The notes beneath the pieces were generated by a model, which was not told the DNA's origin, made no database searches, and saw nothing but the letters and a program-made list of their open reading frames with translations. Both the position numbers and the translations under genes were made by a program. Positions 15,079 through 22,345 of a DNA stretch of 64,000 bases are shown here, in pieces (the stretch's first letter is position 1; each line of letters opens with the position of its first letter). The stretch covers positions 62,001 to 126,000 of the forward strand of contig JAFDZW010000007.1 of assembly GCA_018266755.1 (NCBI GenBank). The letters are read 5' to 3'. The stretch is from Bacteroidota bacterium (GTDB lineage Bacteria; Bacteroidota; Ignavibacteria; Palsa-1295).

Positions 15079-17226
15079 ATGGCACGTACGAAACACCGGA
15101 AGTATACCGACACCGACCGATCCGGCTCCCTTGAAGACAGGCTGATGGCCTTGTTCAAGAGCCATGCCGGCGAGCTCTTTAAGACCAACGAGATCTCCAA
15201 GATGATCGGCGTTCGTTCGGACGACGATTCATACCAGGAGCTTCGCGAGACCCTTCGCATCCTCGAACAGAAGGGTATAATTTCTCGCGGCAGCAGACGC
15301 CGCTTTGGGATTCCATTGTCATTGCCAGCCAAAGCCAGCGGCGTGCTGAAGATCGAGCGAAACGGTCATGGCATCGTCAAACCCGATCCGAACTCCGGCG
15401 TCGGTTCTAAGATCTTCATCAATAAGAACGAGCTTCGCGGTGCCCGCACCGGCGACCGTGTCATGGTTAAGATCCATACCGATCGTGGCACCGAACGTCC
15501 GACCGGCGCGATTATCGATATTGTCGAGACTCGCCAAATCCCCGCACCGAAGCACCGGGCCGAGATCACACGCGGGATCGATCAAGTCGAACGTCAGACT
15601 CGCAGAGCCATCAAAGAAGCTCCGCCGAAGCCCGTTCCCGGCGCAGAACGTATCACCCGATTCACGCGCGAACGCAAGGAGCCAACCTTCCAGGAAATGA
15701 TGGAGCGGCTCGCGGCCGAGTCCGGACTGCCGGGCGAATTTCCGAAGGACGTCATGCAGGAGGTGGCGAAGCATGCCGAGACTGTCAGCAAGGATGATCT
15801 CGTCGGCCGTCTCGACCTCCGAAAGAAAACGATCTTCACCATCGACCCCGAAGACGCCAAAGATTTCGACGACGCCGTTTCCCTCGAGGAGAACGACGAC
15901 TGGACCCTGACCCTTGGCGTGCACATCGCCGACGTCAGCCACTTCGTCCGCGAAGGCACTGCACTCGATAGCGAAGCCTTGGAGCGCGGCACGTCCGTCT
16001 ACCTTGCAGGCGGCGTCATCCCGATGCTTCCCGAGGCGCTTTCCAATGAACTGTGCTCCCTCAAGCCGGGCGTCGATCGACTGACCTTCTCCGTCCTGAT
16101 GACCGTCGACCCCCTGACCGGCAAAGTCAAGCATGCCGAATTTCAGAAGTCCGTCATCCGAAGCGTCATGCGCTTCAGCTATGAAGAGGCCGAGCAACGC
16201 ATCACCACCCGCAAGGGCAAGTACGCGAAGCTCCTGAAGCAGATGCGCGAACTCTCCGAGCTGATGTACGCTCAGCGCCGCAAGGACGGCTCCATCGACT
16301 TCGAGACCGAAGAGGTCCGCTTCAAGTTCGACGACGAACGCAATCCGATCGAGGCCTACAAGAAGGAGCGCCTCGGTTCGATGCGCATGATCGAAGAATT
16401 CATGCTGGCCGCGAACCGTGCCGTGGCGCAGTACATCGCCCTCAAGGCCCGCGAGGGCCACGAGAAGCCATTCCTCTACCGCATTCACGCCGACCCCGAT
16501 ACCGAGAAGATCCGCGAGATCGCCCGACTTGCAAAGTCGATGGGTTACTCGTTCGATCCGTCGGACATCACGCCCAAGACCATCCAGAAATTCCTCGACA
16601 GCATCAAAGGCAAACCCGAGGAGCATCTGCTCAACAACATGATGCTGCGGGCCATGGCGAAGGCCGTTTATGCCGAGCATAACGTCGGCCACTTCGGACT
16701 GGCGTTCATGCACTACACGCACTTCACGTCGCCGATCCGACGTTATCCCGATCTGATCATTCATCGGATGCTTCACGAATACATCCTTCGCATGGATGCG
16801 AAGCGCGAGCATCACTACTATCAGATCCTGCCCGACATCGCCGATCATACCAGCGCCATGGAGCGCCGCGCTACCGAAGCCGAACGCGACTCCGCAAAGA
16901 TCGCCGGACTCTTCGTCATGCGCTCCGAAGTCGGCAACGACTTCGACGGCACGATCACGGGCGTTCAGCACTACGGCTTCTTCGTCGGACTCGCCAACGG
17001 TGCCGAAGGCCTCGTGCATATCCGCGAGCTCAAGGGCTTCTATATCTTCGACGAGTCGCAAGTCGCCCTCGTCCCGCAAAAGGGGCTCAACAAAATGCTC
17101 CCCCACCAGCGCCGCGCGAAAGTCCGCTCGACAAAATCTTTCCACATCGGCGACGCCGTCCGAGTCAAACTCATCCGCGTCAATTTCGAAAAGCGCGGAC
17201 TGGATTTCATCCTCGCAGAAGAATGA
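15079..17226 (+). CDS. rnr: Ribonuclease R
   Basis: A 715-residue 3'-5' exoribonuclease of the RNB family, degrading structured RNA. Domain order: N-terminal winged helix (residues about 18-80), cold-shock-like domains with GHGIVKPDPNSGVGSKIFIN, the RNB catalytic domain from about 245 with the acidic cluster DPEDAKDFDD (256-265), HIADVSHFVREGTALDSEAL and HYTHFTSPIRRYPDLIIHRM, and a C-terminal S1 domain (DFDGTITGVQHYGFFVGLAN onwards). A basic linker near residue 190 is longer than in E. coli. The ATG at 15079 has no clear ribosome site. Confidence 0.96.
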   Translation: MARTKHRKYTDTDRSGSLEDRLMALFKSHAGELFKTNEISKMIGVRSDDDSYQELRETLRILEQKGIISRGSRRRFGIPLSLPAKASGVLKIERNGHGIVKPDPNSGVGSKIFINKNELRGARTGDRVMVKIHTDRGTERPTGAIIDIVETRQIPAPKHRAEITRGIDQVERQTRRAIKEAPPKPVPGAERITRFTRERKEPTFQEMMERLAAESGLPGEFPKDVMQEVAKHAETVSKDDLVGRLDLRKKTIFTIDPEDAKDFDDAVSLEENDDWTLTLGVHIADVSHFVREGTALDSEALERGTSVYLAGGVIPMLPEALSNELCSLKPGVDRLTFSVLMTVDPLTGKVKHAEFQKSVIRSVMRFSYEEAEQRITTRKGKYAKLLKQMRELSELMYAQRRKDGSIDFETEEVRFKFDDERNPIEAYKKERLGSMRMIEEFMLAANRAVAQYIALKAREGHEKPFLYRIHADPDTEKIREIARLAKSMGYSFDPSDITPKTIQKFLDSIKGKPEEHLLNNMMLRAMAKAVYAEHNVGHFGLAFMHYTHFTSPIRRYPDLIIHRMLHEYILRMDAKREHHYYQILPDIADHTSAMERRATEAERDSAKIAGLFVMRSEVGNDFDGTITGVQHYGFFVGLANGAEGLVHIRELKGFYIFDESQVALVPQKGLNKMLPHQRRAKVRSTKSFHIGDAVRVKLIRVNFEKRGLDFILAEE

Positions 17227-17408
17227 TCCAATCCAGTAGGACGGACTCTTAGTCCGTCCCGCAGCGATGCGAAGCGAGCGAGGCCGCTTTCCGAAACCGC
17301 AGACCATCCCCGACCGCCGCCCATGAATGAATTCATGGGCTCATCCATGCTGCGGTCCCTCCGGGACGCTATGGCACTCTTCGGCGGAGCCGCACCGCCC
17401 TCCAATAA

Positions 17409-17578
17409 TGTCATTGCGAGGACTGCGCCGCAATACCCCTTCAACCTTCCAAACTTCTCGCGCGCAGTCCGTGGCAATCTAAGAGCTTTCGGACTATAGG
17501 CACCTCTTAGATTGCTTCGCCCGCCGCGTACATCGTCAGAAGCCCGAAAACACCCCTCGGGGCAGGCTCGCAATGACA
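17409..17578. repeat. Fold-back (MITE-like) element with nested inverted repeats
   Basis: Outer arms TGTCATTGCGAG (17409-17420) and CTCGCAATGACA (17567-17578) are a perfect 12-bp inverted repeat. Inner arms GCAATCTAAGAG (17474-17485) and CTCTTAGATTGC (17504-17515) are another. No coding frame inside is convincing. Elements with TCATTGCGAG ends are widespread intergenic repeats in bacteria; a shorter degenerate relative is at 48696-48771. Confidence 0.75.
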
Positions 17579-17670
17579 TCTTTGTAGCGCATCGATTTTG
17601 AAATTATGGGGTCCTAACCCCTTAAAATCAAACAACATAATTGTGCACTCTCCCTCAACCACCCCAAACG

Positions 17671-17696
17671 AAAACGTCCGCCGAAGCGGACGTTTT
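17671..17696. terminator. Bidirectional terminator-like hairpin
   Basis: Perfect stem AAAACGTCCGC (17671-17681) / GCGGACGTTTT (17686-17696) with loop CGAA. The A and T runs are inside the stem, so it can work on either strand. It is 445 bases after the rnr stop. Confidence 0.75.
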
Positions 17697-17720
17697 AACA
17701 CTCTGGGCCGATGGCCTGCC

Positions 17721-17767
17721 GGGACATATTTCATCTCACGAATATACGAAAATATGTCCCTTTTGTC
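17721..17767 (+). terminator. Second hairpin with downstream T run
   Basis: Perfect 11-bp stem GGGACATATTT (17721-17731) / AAATATGTCCC (17750-17760), 18-base loop, followed by TTTTGTC. It lies 24 bases after the previous hairpin. Confidence 0.65.
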
Positions 17768-17908
17768 AATAGGCTAAGTGCTTATTTTTGAGATTTAATA
17801 TTGCGGGCACCCCGCTGCGTACTCGTCCAGAGTTGACTATTGATATTGCCTGTAACCTTTCGATGGGTTGAAGTTTTTCTTACATGTAGGTTGAAAATCA
17901 TCTTACAA

Positions 17909-19525
17909 ATGCGCTTGCCAATGAAAATGGTCCTTCTGCTTTGCTCGCTTTCAATTGTCAGCGAGAGTATTCGGGCGCAGCCTTCTGGTCTGGGCTACGT
18001 CCCTCCACCAGGTTGGGAGTATGTTAAGGACCTAAGTATGATTTCCAGTACGCCCCTATCCGTTTCCGCCTTTCATGACTCAATCGTCGTTCAACTGCAC
18101 CGAGCTGATTCAAACATCTTTCTATTTCAACTCTCGGTCAATGGCGGAAAGGATTGGCGAGATATTGTTCCACCCTCGCATCACAAGTTGAACCCGATCG
18201 GTGCATATCCTCTATCAAATACCGGAATTTTGCTGGCTGTCGGATTTGATGACTCGATTCAGACCTTGGTTGTTTCCACTGACAGGGGATTGACGTGGGC
18301 GGATCGGGCTCGGCTTAACGATTTCATTCCCGATCTGCCGCAACTCGTCAACCATACATTCGCAGACCGGACTCAGCCGTACATACTGACAGATCCACAC
18401 TATCCCTACACTGATTGGTTCGTCAAGTACTCTATGGACAATGATGTCGCAGGTGCAACGTACTCGAATGAACGAATCTACGTGACACAAGACGGCGGCA
18501 ATTCTTGGAGTAGGCTCAATATTCCGTTACCCTCCAATTATGCAAGAGCAGCAGACCTACACTATGACATTTTCTTCGATTACCGTGATTCAAATAGCTG
18601 GTACTTTCGGTCTGTGGGCATAGTCAAACCACATTTTGATCCACCGGACACGACGACGGAGTACTATGTATCGAGGGATCACGGGGCGTCCTTTAAGAGA
18701 GTTGACTATGTCGGTGATATGACTGGTGTATTCCAGAAGGGGGAGCAATTTCAGTGGGGCGGATTTCTCAATTCGCGCAGCATCGCATTCAATGTCGCCA
18801 CGGAATATGTTACCACCGACACTAATGGTAACCAACACACAGACCGGCTGCTCGAGAGGATTATGCCGGGTAAATACCCCCTAGACACGCCCGTGACCTA
18901 TCCCAACGGCTATGTGATCGGTGCGAAGGCTGAGCACATCCTACCTTCCGACCCGCTGCAGTGTTTCTTCACAGCTCTGGAAGTCTTCTATGATATGCGC
19001 AATGACTCGATTTATTTCGACAGTTCCTCCGCCTATTATACGAATGACTGGCAACACTTCCAATTGCTTTGGCAGCGACCGGCGAGGGGGAGAATTGGGT
19101 TCACCTACCTCGATCCTATCATGGGAGAAGTCTATCTCGTTTCAATCGATACACCGGTTCAAACCCTCTATAAGAATGGGTGGGAGCGTCAAAGTCTGTG
19201 GAAAAGGAAGGTGTTTGCTACAACACCAGACGCGCAAGCGGCAGGGGGTAGTGTGCAAGAACACGGTGCCAAGATGTATTTCTTTTGTAGCATGCCACCC
19301 GCCTCGCCAGACCTGTGCGTGTTGACCGAGGTTTCGGGTCCAACGAGTATTGCCGTCTATGATATGCTCGGTAGAAAAGTCAGGGACATCTATTCTGGCT
19401 TCCTAGCGTCAGGGTTGCACAAATTCAGGATTGCAGAGAATGCCTCTTTTGTGACCGGCACTTACATCGTAAGATGCGATAATTCTGGTTCTGTGGCTTT
19501 CGAAAAGTGTTTCCTTGTCCGATAG
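17909..19525 (+). CDS. Secreted Asp-box protein with probable T9SS type A sorting domain
   Basis: A 538-residue protein with a signal peptide (MVLLLCSLSIVSESIRAQ). The body carries repeated Asp-box-like units of a sialidase/BNR-type beta-propeller: SVNGGKDW, STDRGLTW, TQDGGNSW and SRDHGASF. The last 80 residues (SIAVYDMLGRKV, then SGLHKFRIAE, TGTYIVRC) match the type A T9SS C-terminal sorting domain, though without the usual NP start. It would be exported across the outer membrane and anchored or released. I use the ATG at 17909; an upstream TTG at 17840 would spoil the signal peptide. Its base composition is visibly more A+T-rich than its neighbours. Confidence 0.8.
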   Translation: MRLPMKMVLLLCSLSIVSESIRAQPSGLGYVPPPGWEYVKDLSMISSTPLSVSAFHDSIVVQLHRADSNIFLFQLSVNGGKDWRDIVPPSHHKLNPIGAYPLSNTGILLAVGFDDSIQTLVVSTDRGLTWADRARLNDFIPDLPQLVNHTFADRTQPYILTDPHYPYTDWFVKYSMDNDVAGATYSNERIYVTQDGGNSWSRLNIPLPSNYARAADLHYDIFFDYRDSNSWYFRSVGIVKPHFDPPDTTTEYYVSRDHGASFKRVDYVGDMTGVFQKGEQFQWGGFLNSRSIAFNVATEYVTTDTNGNQHTDRLLERIMPGKYPLDTPVTYPNGYVIGAKAEHILPSDPLQCFFTALEVFYDMRNDSIYFDSSSAYYTNDWQHFQLLWQRPARGRIGFTYLDPIMGEVYLVSIDTPVQTLYKNGWERQSLWKRKVFATTPDAQAAGGSVQEHGAKMYFFCSMPPASPDLCVLTEVSGPTSIAVYDMLGRKVRDIYSGFLASGLHKFRIAENASFVTGTYIVRCDNSGSVAFEKCFLVR

Positions 19526-19658
19526 GCATAGTGTTGCCCTTCGTGGGCCAAACTGCGGTATTCGGTAGTCGAGGGGTTAATGGAGCGGTCGACTGAGGCA
19601 GCAGTATCGTCGGCTCGATTAGTTGACTTACCCTTCAGCTCCCCGCCCTCGTTTCTGT

Positions 19659-19787
19659 GACGCGCCATGGCGCGTCTCTACACCGTCTTCGAGAGCACCT
19701 GATACACCGCTAACGCCGAGGCGACGCTGGCGTTGAGGGATTCGGTCTTGCCGCGCAGGGGGATCTTCACGACGTCGTCGCAGCGCT
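19659..19787 (-). repeat. 129-bp repeat copy A (palindrome plus rlmB 3' end)
   Basis: This block aligns without gaps to 20327-20455. By my count the copies differ at 10 of 129 positions: four in the centre of the palindrome and six in the coding part. The palindrome GACGCGCCATGGCGCGTC (19659-19676) is perfect. Confidence 0.92.
19678..19787 (-). pseudogene. Truncated rlmB 3' fragment
   Basis: On the minus strand this encodes the last 36 residues of an RlmB methyltransferase (RCDDVVKIPLRGKTESLNAS, then VASALAVYQVLSKTV) with its stop codon. Relative to the intact rlmB at 20346-21137 only one residue differs (Thr for Ser, second from last), while five of the six coding base changes are synonymous. 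There is no methyltransferase coding sequence upstream of it, so it is a fragment, not a gene. It marks one border of the hicBA insertion. Confidence 0.88.
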
Positions 19788-19830
19788 GATTCTCAATATG
19801 CGATGCACGGACGGAGATCAATCAATCCCC

Positions 19831-20082
19831 TCACACCGGAAACAACCGTTGCAGCAGTTCTTCCTTTGAGATCTGAAAATGATCGGCTACTTCCCGAAGG
19901 ATCGAATTGAGGGTGCCGACTGGTATTGAGTCATGGATCGGGATAGTCACGAAATGCTCTCCGCTTTGCTCCGTTCGCAACCGTGCATGGCTGCCACGCT
20001 GTCGTACCGGTTGGTAACCGAGGAGGGCAAGGCCTTTGATCAGTGCTTTGCCGGAGACGCCTCGCGGAGTCTTAGGACTCAT
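19831..20082 (-). CDS. hicA: HicA family mRNA interferase toxin
   Basis: An 83-residue double-stranded-RNA-binding-fold toxin. The core is VSGKALIKGLALLGYQPVRQ then RGSHARLR with the catalytic His at residue 32, HFVTIPIHDSIPVGTLNSIL and a C-terminal ISKEELLQRL helix. HicA cleaves mRNA and is neutralised by HicB. The ATG at 20082 is preferred over upstream in-frame starts because it gives the normal HicA length and overlaps the antitoxin gene by 11 bases. The pair lies between two rlmB 3' ends. Confidence 0.93.
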   Translation of the reverse strand: MSPKTPRGVSGKALIKGLALLGYQPVRQRGSHARLRTEQSGEHFVTIPIHDSIPVGTLNSILREVADHFQISKEELLQRLFPV

Positions 20083-20281
20083 AGACCTCTTCGTGAACGT
20101 AATGAAGCCTGATGATCTTCGGAGCCGTCCCTTCGTCAAAGTGGACATCCACTGCTTCGCGAATATTCTTCAGAAGTTCGACTTTGTCCTTGCCAAAGGT
20201 AAAGATCGCCTCACCGAGTGCGCGGGCATTCAGACCGCCGTCGACTTCATCTTCCTCAACCAGAAAAATGATCTCGTTCAT
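20072..20281 (-). CDS. hicB: HicB-like antitoxin
   Basis: A 69-residue protein with the partial RNase H-like HicB fold: MNEIIFLVEEDEVDGGLNAR, ALGEAIFTFGKDKVELLKNI, REAVDVHF. It has no DNA-binding tail, so it belongs to the short HicB class that often goes unannotated or is mislabelled. It binds and blocks HicA. The gene precedes and overlaps hicA by 11 bases, the antitoxin-first order. The ATG at 20281 gives the canonical N terminus; an in-frame upstream start at 20335 would run through the palindrome. Confidence 0.88.
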   Translation of the reverse strand: MNEIIFLVEEDEVDGGLNARALGEAIFTFGKDKVELLKNIREAVDVHFDEGTAPKIIRLHYVHEEVYES

Positions 20282-20326
20282 GTTATCTACAATCACTTGG
20301 CTGGGAGGTGCGTTCCCGGGGCCTAA

Positions 20327-20455
20327 GACGCGCATATGCGCGTCTCTACACCGATTTTGAGAGCACCTGATACACCGCGAGCGCCGAGGCGACGCTGGCG
20401 TTGAGGGATTCGGTTTTGCCGCGCAGGGGGATCTTCACGACGTCGTCGCAGCGCT
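20327..20455 (-). repeat. 129-bp repeat copy B (palindrome plus intact rlmB 3' end)
   Basis: Perfect palindrome GACGCGCATATGCGCGTC (20327-20344) and the last 110 bases of the intact rlmB gene. It pairs with 19659-19787. Both palindromes keep full base pairing although their centres differ. Confidence 0.92.
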
Positions 20456-21137
20456 CTTTGACGAGGCGGTGCATGCCTTTTTCTTCGTTGCCGATCACGA
20501 GCAGGACGTTGCCGCTCGTGTCGAGCTGGCCGATCTCTTTCTCGCCGTCGCCCGCGAGGCCGAGGCAGAGGAAGTGATGATCTTCTTTGAGGAGTGTGAT
20601 GGTCTCGGCAAGATTATTGACTTTGACTATGGGCAAATGCAATGCGGCACCAGCGCTCGTCTTGTACACGGCCGGCGAAAGCGCTGCGCCGCGTTTCGGG
20701 ATGAGCACGCCGTTCGCGCCGAGGGCTTCGGCCGAGCGGATGATGGCACCGATGTTATGCGGGTCCTCAATACCATCGAGCGCGACGAGCACGACTCTGC
20801 CCTTCTCTTGTTCGACCGTCACGAGATCATCAAGCTCCCAATAGATCACACCGCCGAGCAGGACGAGCACGCCTTGCGAATCGACACCGTTGGCGACGTT
20901 GCGCTCCAACTCGCCGAACTTGCGGCGATCGAGTTCGGAGAACGGGACTTTGTTCACTCGGAGGAAGTGTAGTATCTCGCCGATCTGCGGACCTTGCACA
21001 CCGTGCGCGATGTACACTTTCTCGATCTTCGTGCGGCGCTCGTCGTCTTTGAGCATTTCGAGCGCAGCGCGGCGGCCTGCCACATATTGTGGCATGAACT
21101 CGTCGCTTGGTCGCTTTACCTTTTTCTTTAGCTCCAC
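20346..21137 (-). CDS. rlmB: 23S rRNA (guanosine-2'-O)-methyltransferase RlmB, SpoU family
   Basis: A 263-residue SPOUT methyltransferase that would modify G2251 of 23S rRNA. The N-terminal substrate-binding domain has YVAGRRAALEML. The SPOUT core has motif 1 DGIEDPHNIGAIIRSAEALG, motif 2 VIGNEEKGMHRLVKERCDDV and motif 3 IPLRGKTESLNASVASALAV, which form the knot and bind SAM. Start is GTG at 21137, ten bases after nusB. The 3' end is the site of the duplication and hicBA insertion. It could act on tRNA, but the N-terminal domain favours RlmB. Confidence 0.92.
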   Translation of the reverse strand: MELKKKVKRPSDEFMPQYVAGRRAALEMLKDDERRTKIEKVYIAHGVQGPQIGEILHFLRVNKVPFSELDRRKFGELERNVANGVDSQGVLVLLGGVIYWELDDLVTVEQEKGRVVLVALDGIEDPHNIGAIIRSAEALGANGVLIPKRGAALSPAVYKTSAGAALHLPIVKVNNLAETITLLKEDHHFLCLGLAGDGEKEIGQLDTSGNVLLVIGNEEKGMHRLVKERCDDVVKIPLRGKTESLNASVASALAVYQVLSKSV

Positions 21138-21147
21138 GGTGGTCGTA

Positions 21148-21702
21148 TCACAAACTCTGTTCGAGCAGGCCGCGACCTTCCTTCTTCATGTCGCCGCTCT
21201 TGGTGAGGTCTTCTTTGATCGCGTGCAAGATACCGTTAATGAACTTGCCGCTTTCTTCGGTAGAAAAATCCTTTGCGATCTCGATGAGTTCGTTGATCGT
21301 CGCCTTCGGCGGGACTTCGGGAAAATACTTGAACTCGAGGATGCCGATCTGGATAAGGATTCGGTCAACAAGTGCGACACGCGAGACATCCCAGTGCGCC
21401 AGATGTCGCGAGATGATCTCGTTGAGCTCGTTCTTATGCTGGTTGTACGCACGCATGAGTTGACGTGCAAACTCGATCCCTTGTTCGGCAAGCAACGGAT
21501 CGCTCGAGACCATTTCGAAGAATATCTCGTCGGTATCGCGTTCGTTGATGACGTGCGCATAGATCGCCTGCATCACACGTTCGCGTGCGATGCGTCGGCG
21601 CGCGAGGTGCTTATCACGCTCCGGGTCGTTCTCGAATACCTCGTCGGTTTCGATCCGCGGAATTGGTGCTTCGTCGCCTTGCGACGATGTATACGTAGAC
21701 AT
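21148..21702 (-). CDS. nusB: Transcription antitermination factor NusB
   Basis: A 184-residue all-helical NusB, with ARRIARERVMQAIYAHVINE, a middle region with HWDVSRVALVDRILIQIGIL, and TINELIEIAKDFSTEESGKF followed by INGILHAIKEDL. NusB with S10 binds boxA and supports rRNA transcription. It has an acidic N-terminal extension of about 35 residues compared with the E. coli protein. I start at ATG 21702; longer frames run into the upstream gene. It is 8 bases after the SurA-like gene and 10 before rlmB, forming a compact operon. Confidence 0.93.
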   Translation of the reverse strand: MSTYTSSQGDEAPIPRIETDEVFENDPERDKHLARRRIARERVMQAIYAHVINERDTDEIFFEMVSSDPLLAEQGIEFARQLMRAYNQHKNELNEIISRHLAHWDVSRVALVDRILIQIGILEFKYFPEVPPKATINELIEIAKDFSTEESGKFINGILHAIKEDLTKSGDMKKEGRGLLEQSL

Positions 21703-21710
21703 GGGTACGG

Positions 21711-22334
21711 TTAATAAAATCCGAATGCGGGTCGTCGGTCGTCGATCTCGGCCCGTGTTGCGCGCTTGGCGATCCAAGCGTCGATCGCTTGCTTGCGTTC
21801 GACATCGGTCGTTGCCTTTGGTGCAAGTGTACGCACCAAACCGTCGTACTGGAACTGCAGCCGGTAATAATGCACGACCTGATCACGCAATGAATCGGCA
21901 GCCTTCGAGTTTAGAAATTTACTGAGCTCCTGCGGAAAATACTTACCGGTCGAATCGGTGAAGCTCTGTTTGAGCAGCTCAGGGGGATGGGCAATCATAC
22001 GTTTGATCGTCTCGCCATCCGAAAGTTCGAGTTTCAGCTTCTTGATCTCCTGTTCGATGAGAATGTCGCCAATCATTTTCTCCCACGTCAGGTTCACAAA
22101 CTTCGTATAGAGCGAGTCCGATACTTTGCCGTTCGGGATCTCGGACATATGGTCTTTCATGGTCCGTTTGAGCTCGCCACGAAAATCGCGGAGCGTAATG
22201 AGCGTGCCGTTCACGACGCCGACGGTATCGGTCGGCAGGTGTTTTTTGGATGCGGCAGGAGGAATCGTCTGCGTCTGTGCGCTGACAGACGCGGCAAACA
22301 CGATCGCGGCGAAAAGAACGAGGGTCTTGAACAA
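21711..22334 (-). CDS. Exported SurA N-terminal-domain-like protein
   Basis: A 207-residue protein with a signal peptide (TLVLFAAIVFAASVSAQ). The mature part resembles the chaperone (non-isomerase) domain of SurA/PrsA: VGVVNGTLITLRDFRGELKR, LTWEKMIGDILIEQEIKKLK, and a helix typical of this fold. There is no parvulin PPIase domain. It would act in the periplasm. Start is TTG at 22334 with a strong AGGAG at 22343-22347. It sits between the carboxylate-amine ligase gene and nusB. Confidence 0.72.
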   Translation of the reverse strand: MFKTLVLFAAIVFAASVSAQTQTIPPAASKKHLPTDTVGVVNGTLITLRDFRGELKRTMKDHMSEIPNGKVSDSLYTKFVNLTWEKMIGDILIEQEIKKLKLELSDGETIKRMIAHPPELLKQSFTDSTGKYFPQELSKFLNSKAADSLRDQVVHYYRLQFQYDGLVRTLAPKATTDVERKQAIDAWIAKRATRAEIDDRRPAFGFY

Positions 22335-22345
22335 ATGCTATGCTC

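Larger units (their letters stand above)
17227..17908. other. Non-coding, repeat-rich stretch between rnr and a T9SS gene
   Basis: About 680 bases without a supported gene. In order it holds: a hairpin (GGACGGACT 17239-17247 with AGTCCGTCC 17251-17259), a palindrome at 17319-17340 (GCCCATGAAT GA ATTCATGGGC), a fold-back element at 17409-17578, and two strong terminator-like hairpins at 17671-17696 and 17721-17767. The 140 bases before the next start are A+T-richer and could contain its promoter. No tRNA or known riboswitch is seen. Confidence 0.7.
19526..19830. other. Gap containing a palindrome and a relic of the rlmB 3' end
   Basis: About 305 bases between the T9SS gene and hicA. The first 130 bases show nothing recognised. 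19659-19787 is a second copy of the rlmB end and its palindrome. The remaining 43 bases before the hicA stop are unassigned. Confidence 0.75.

Noticed and set aside
15319-17307. A 662-codon open frame on the strand opposite rnr
   Set aside because: It mirrors the strongly biased codons of RNase R, whose catalytic motifs are all intact on the plus strand; the antisense product shows no domain.
20281-20335. Longer N terminus for the HicB-like antitoxin
   Set aside because: The extra 18 residues would be read through the palindrome and downstream end of rlmB; the ATG at 20281 gives the normal family start.
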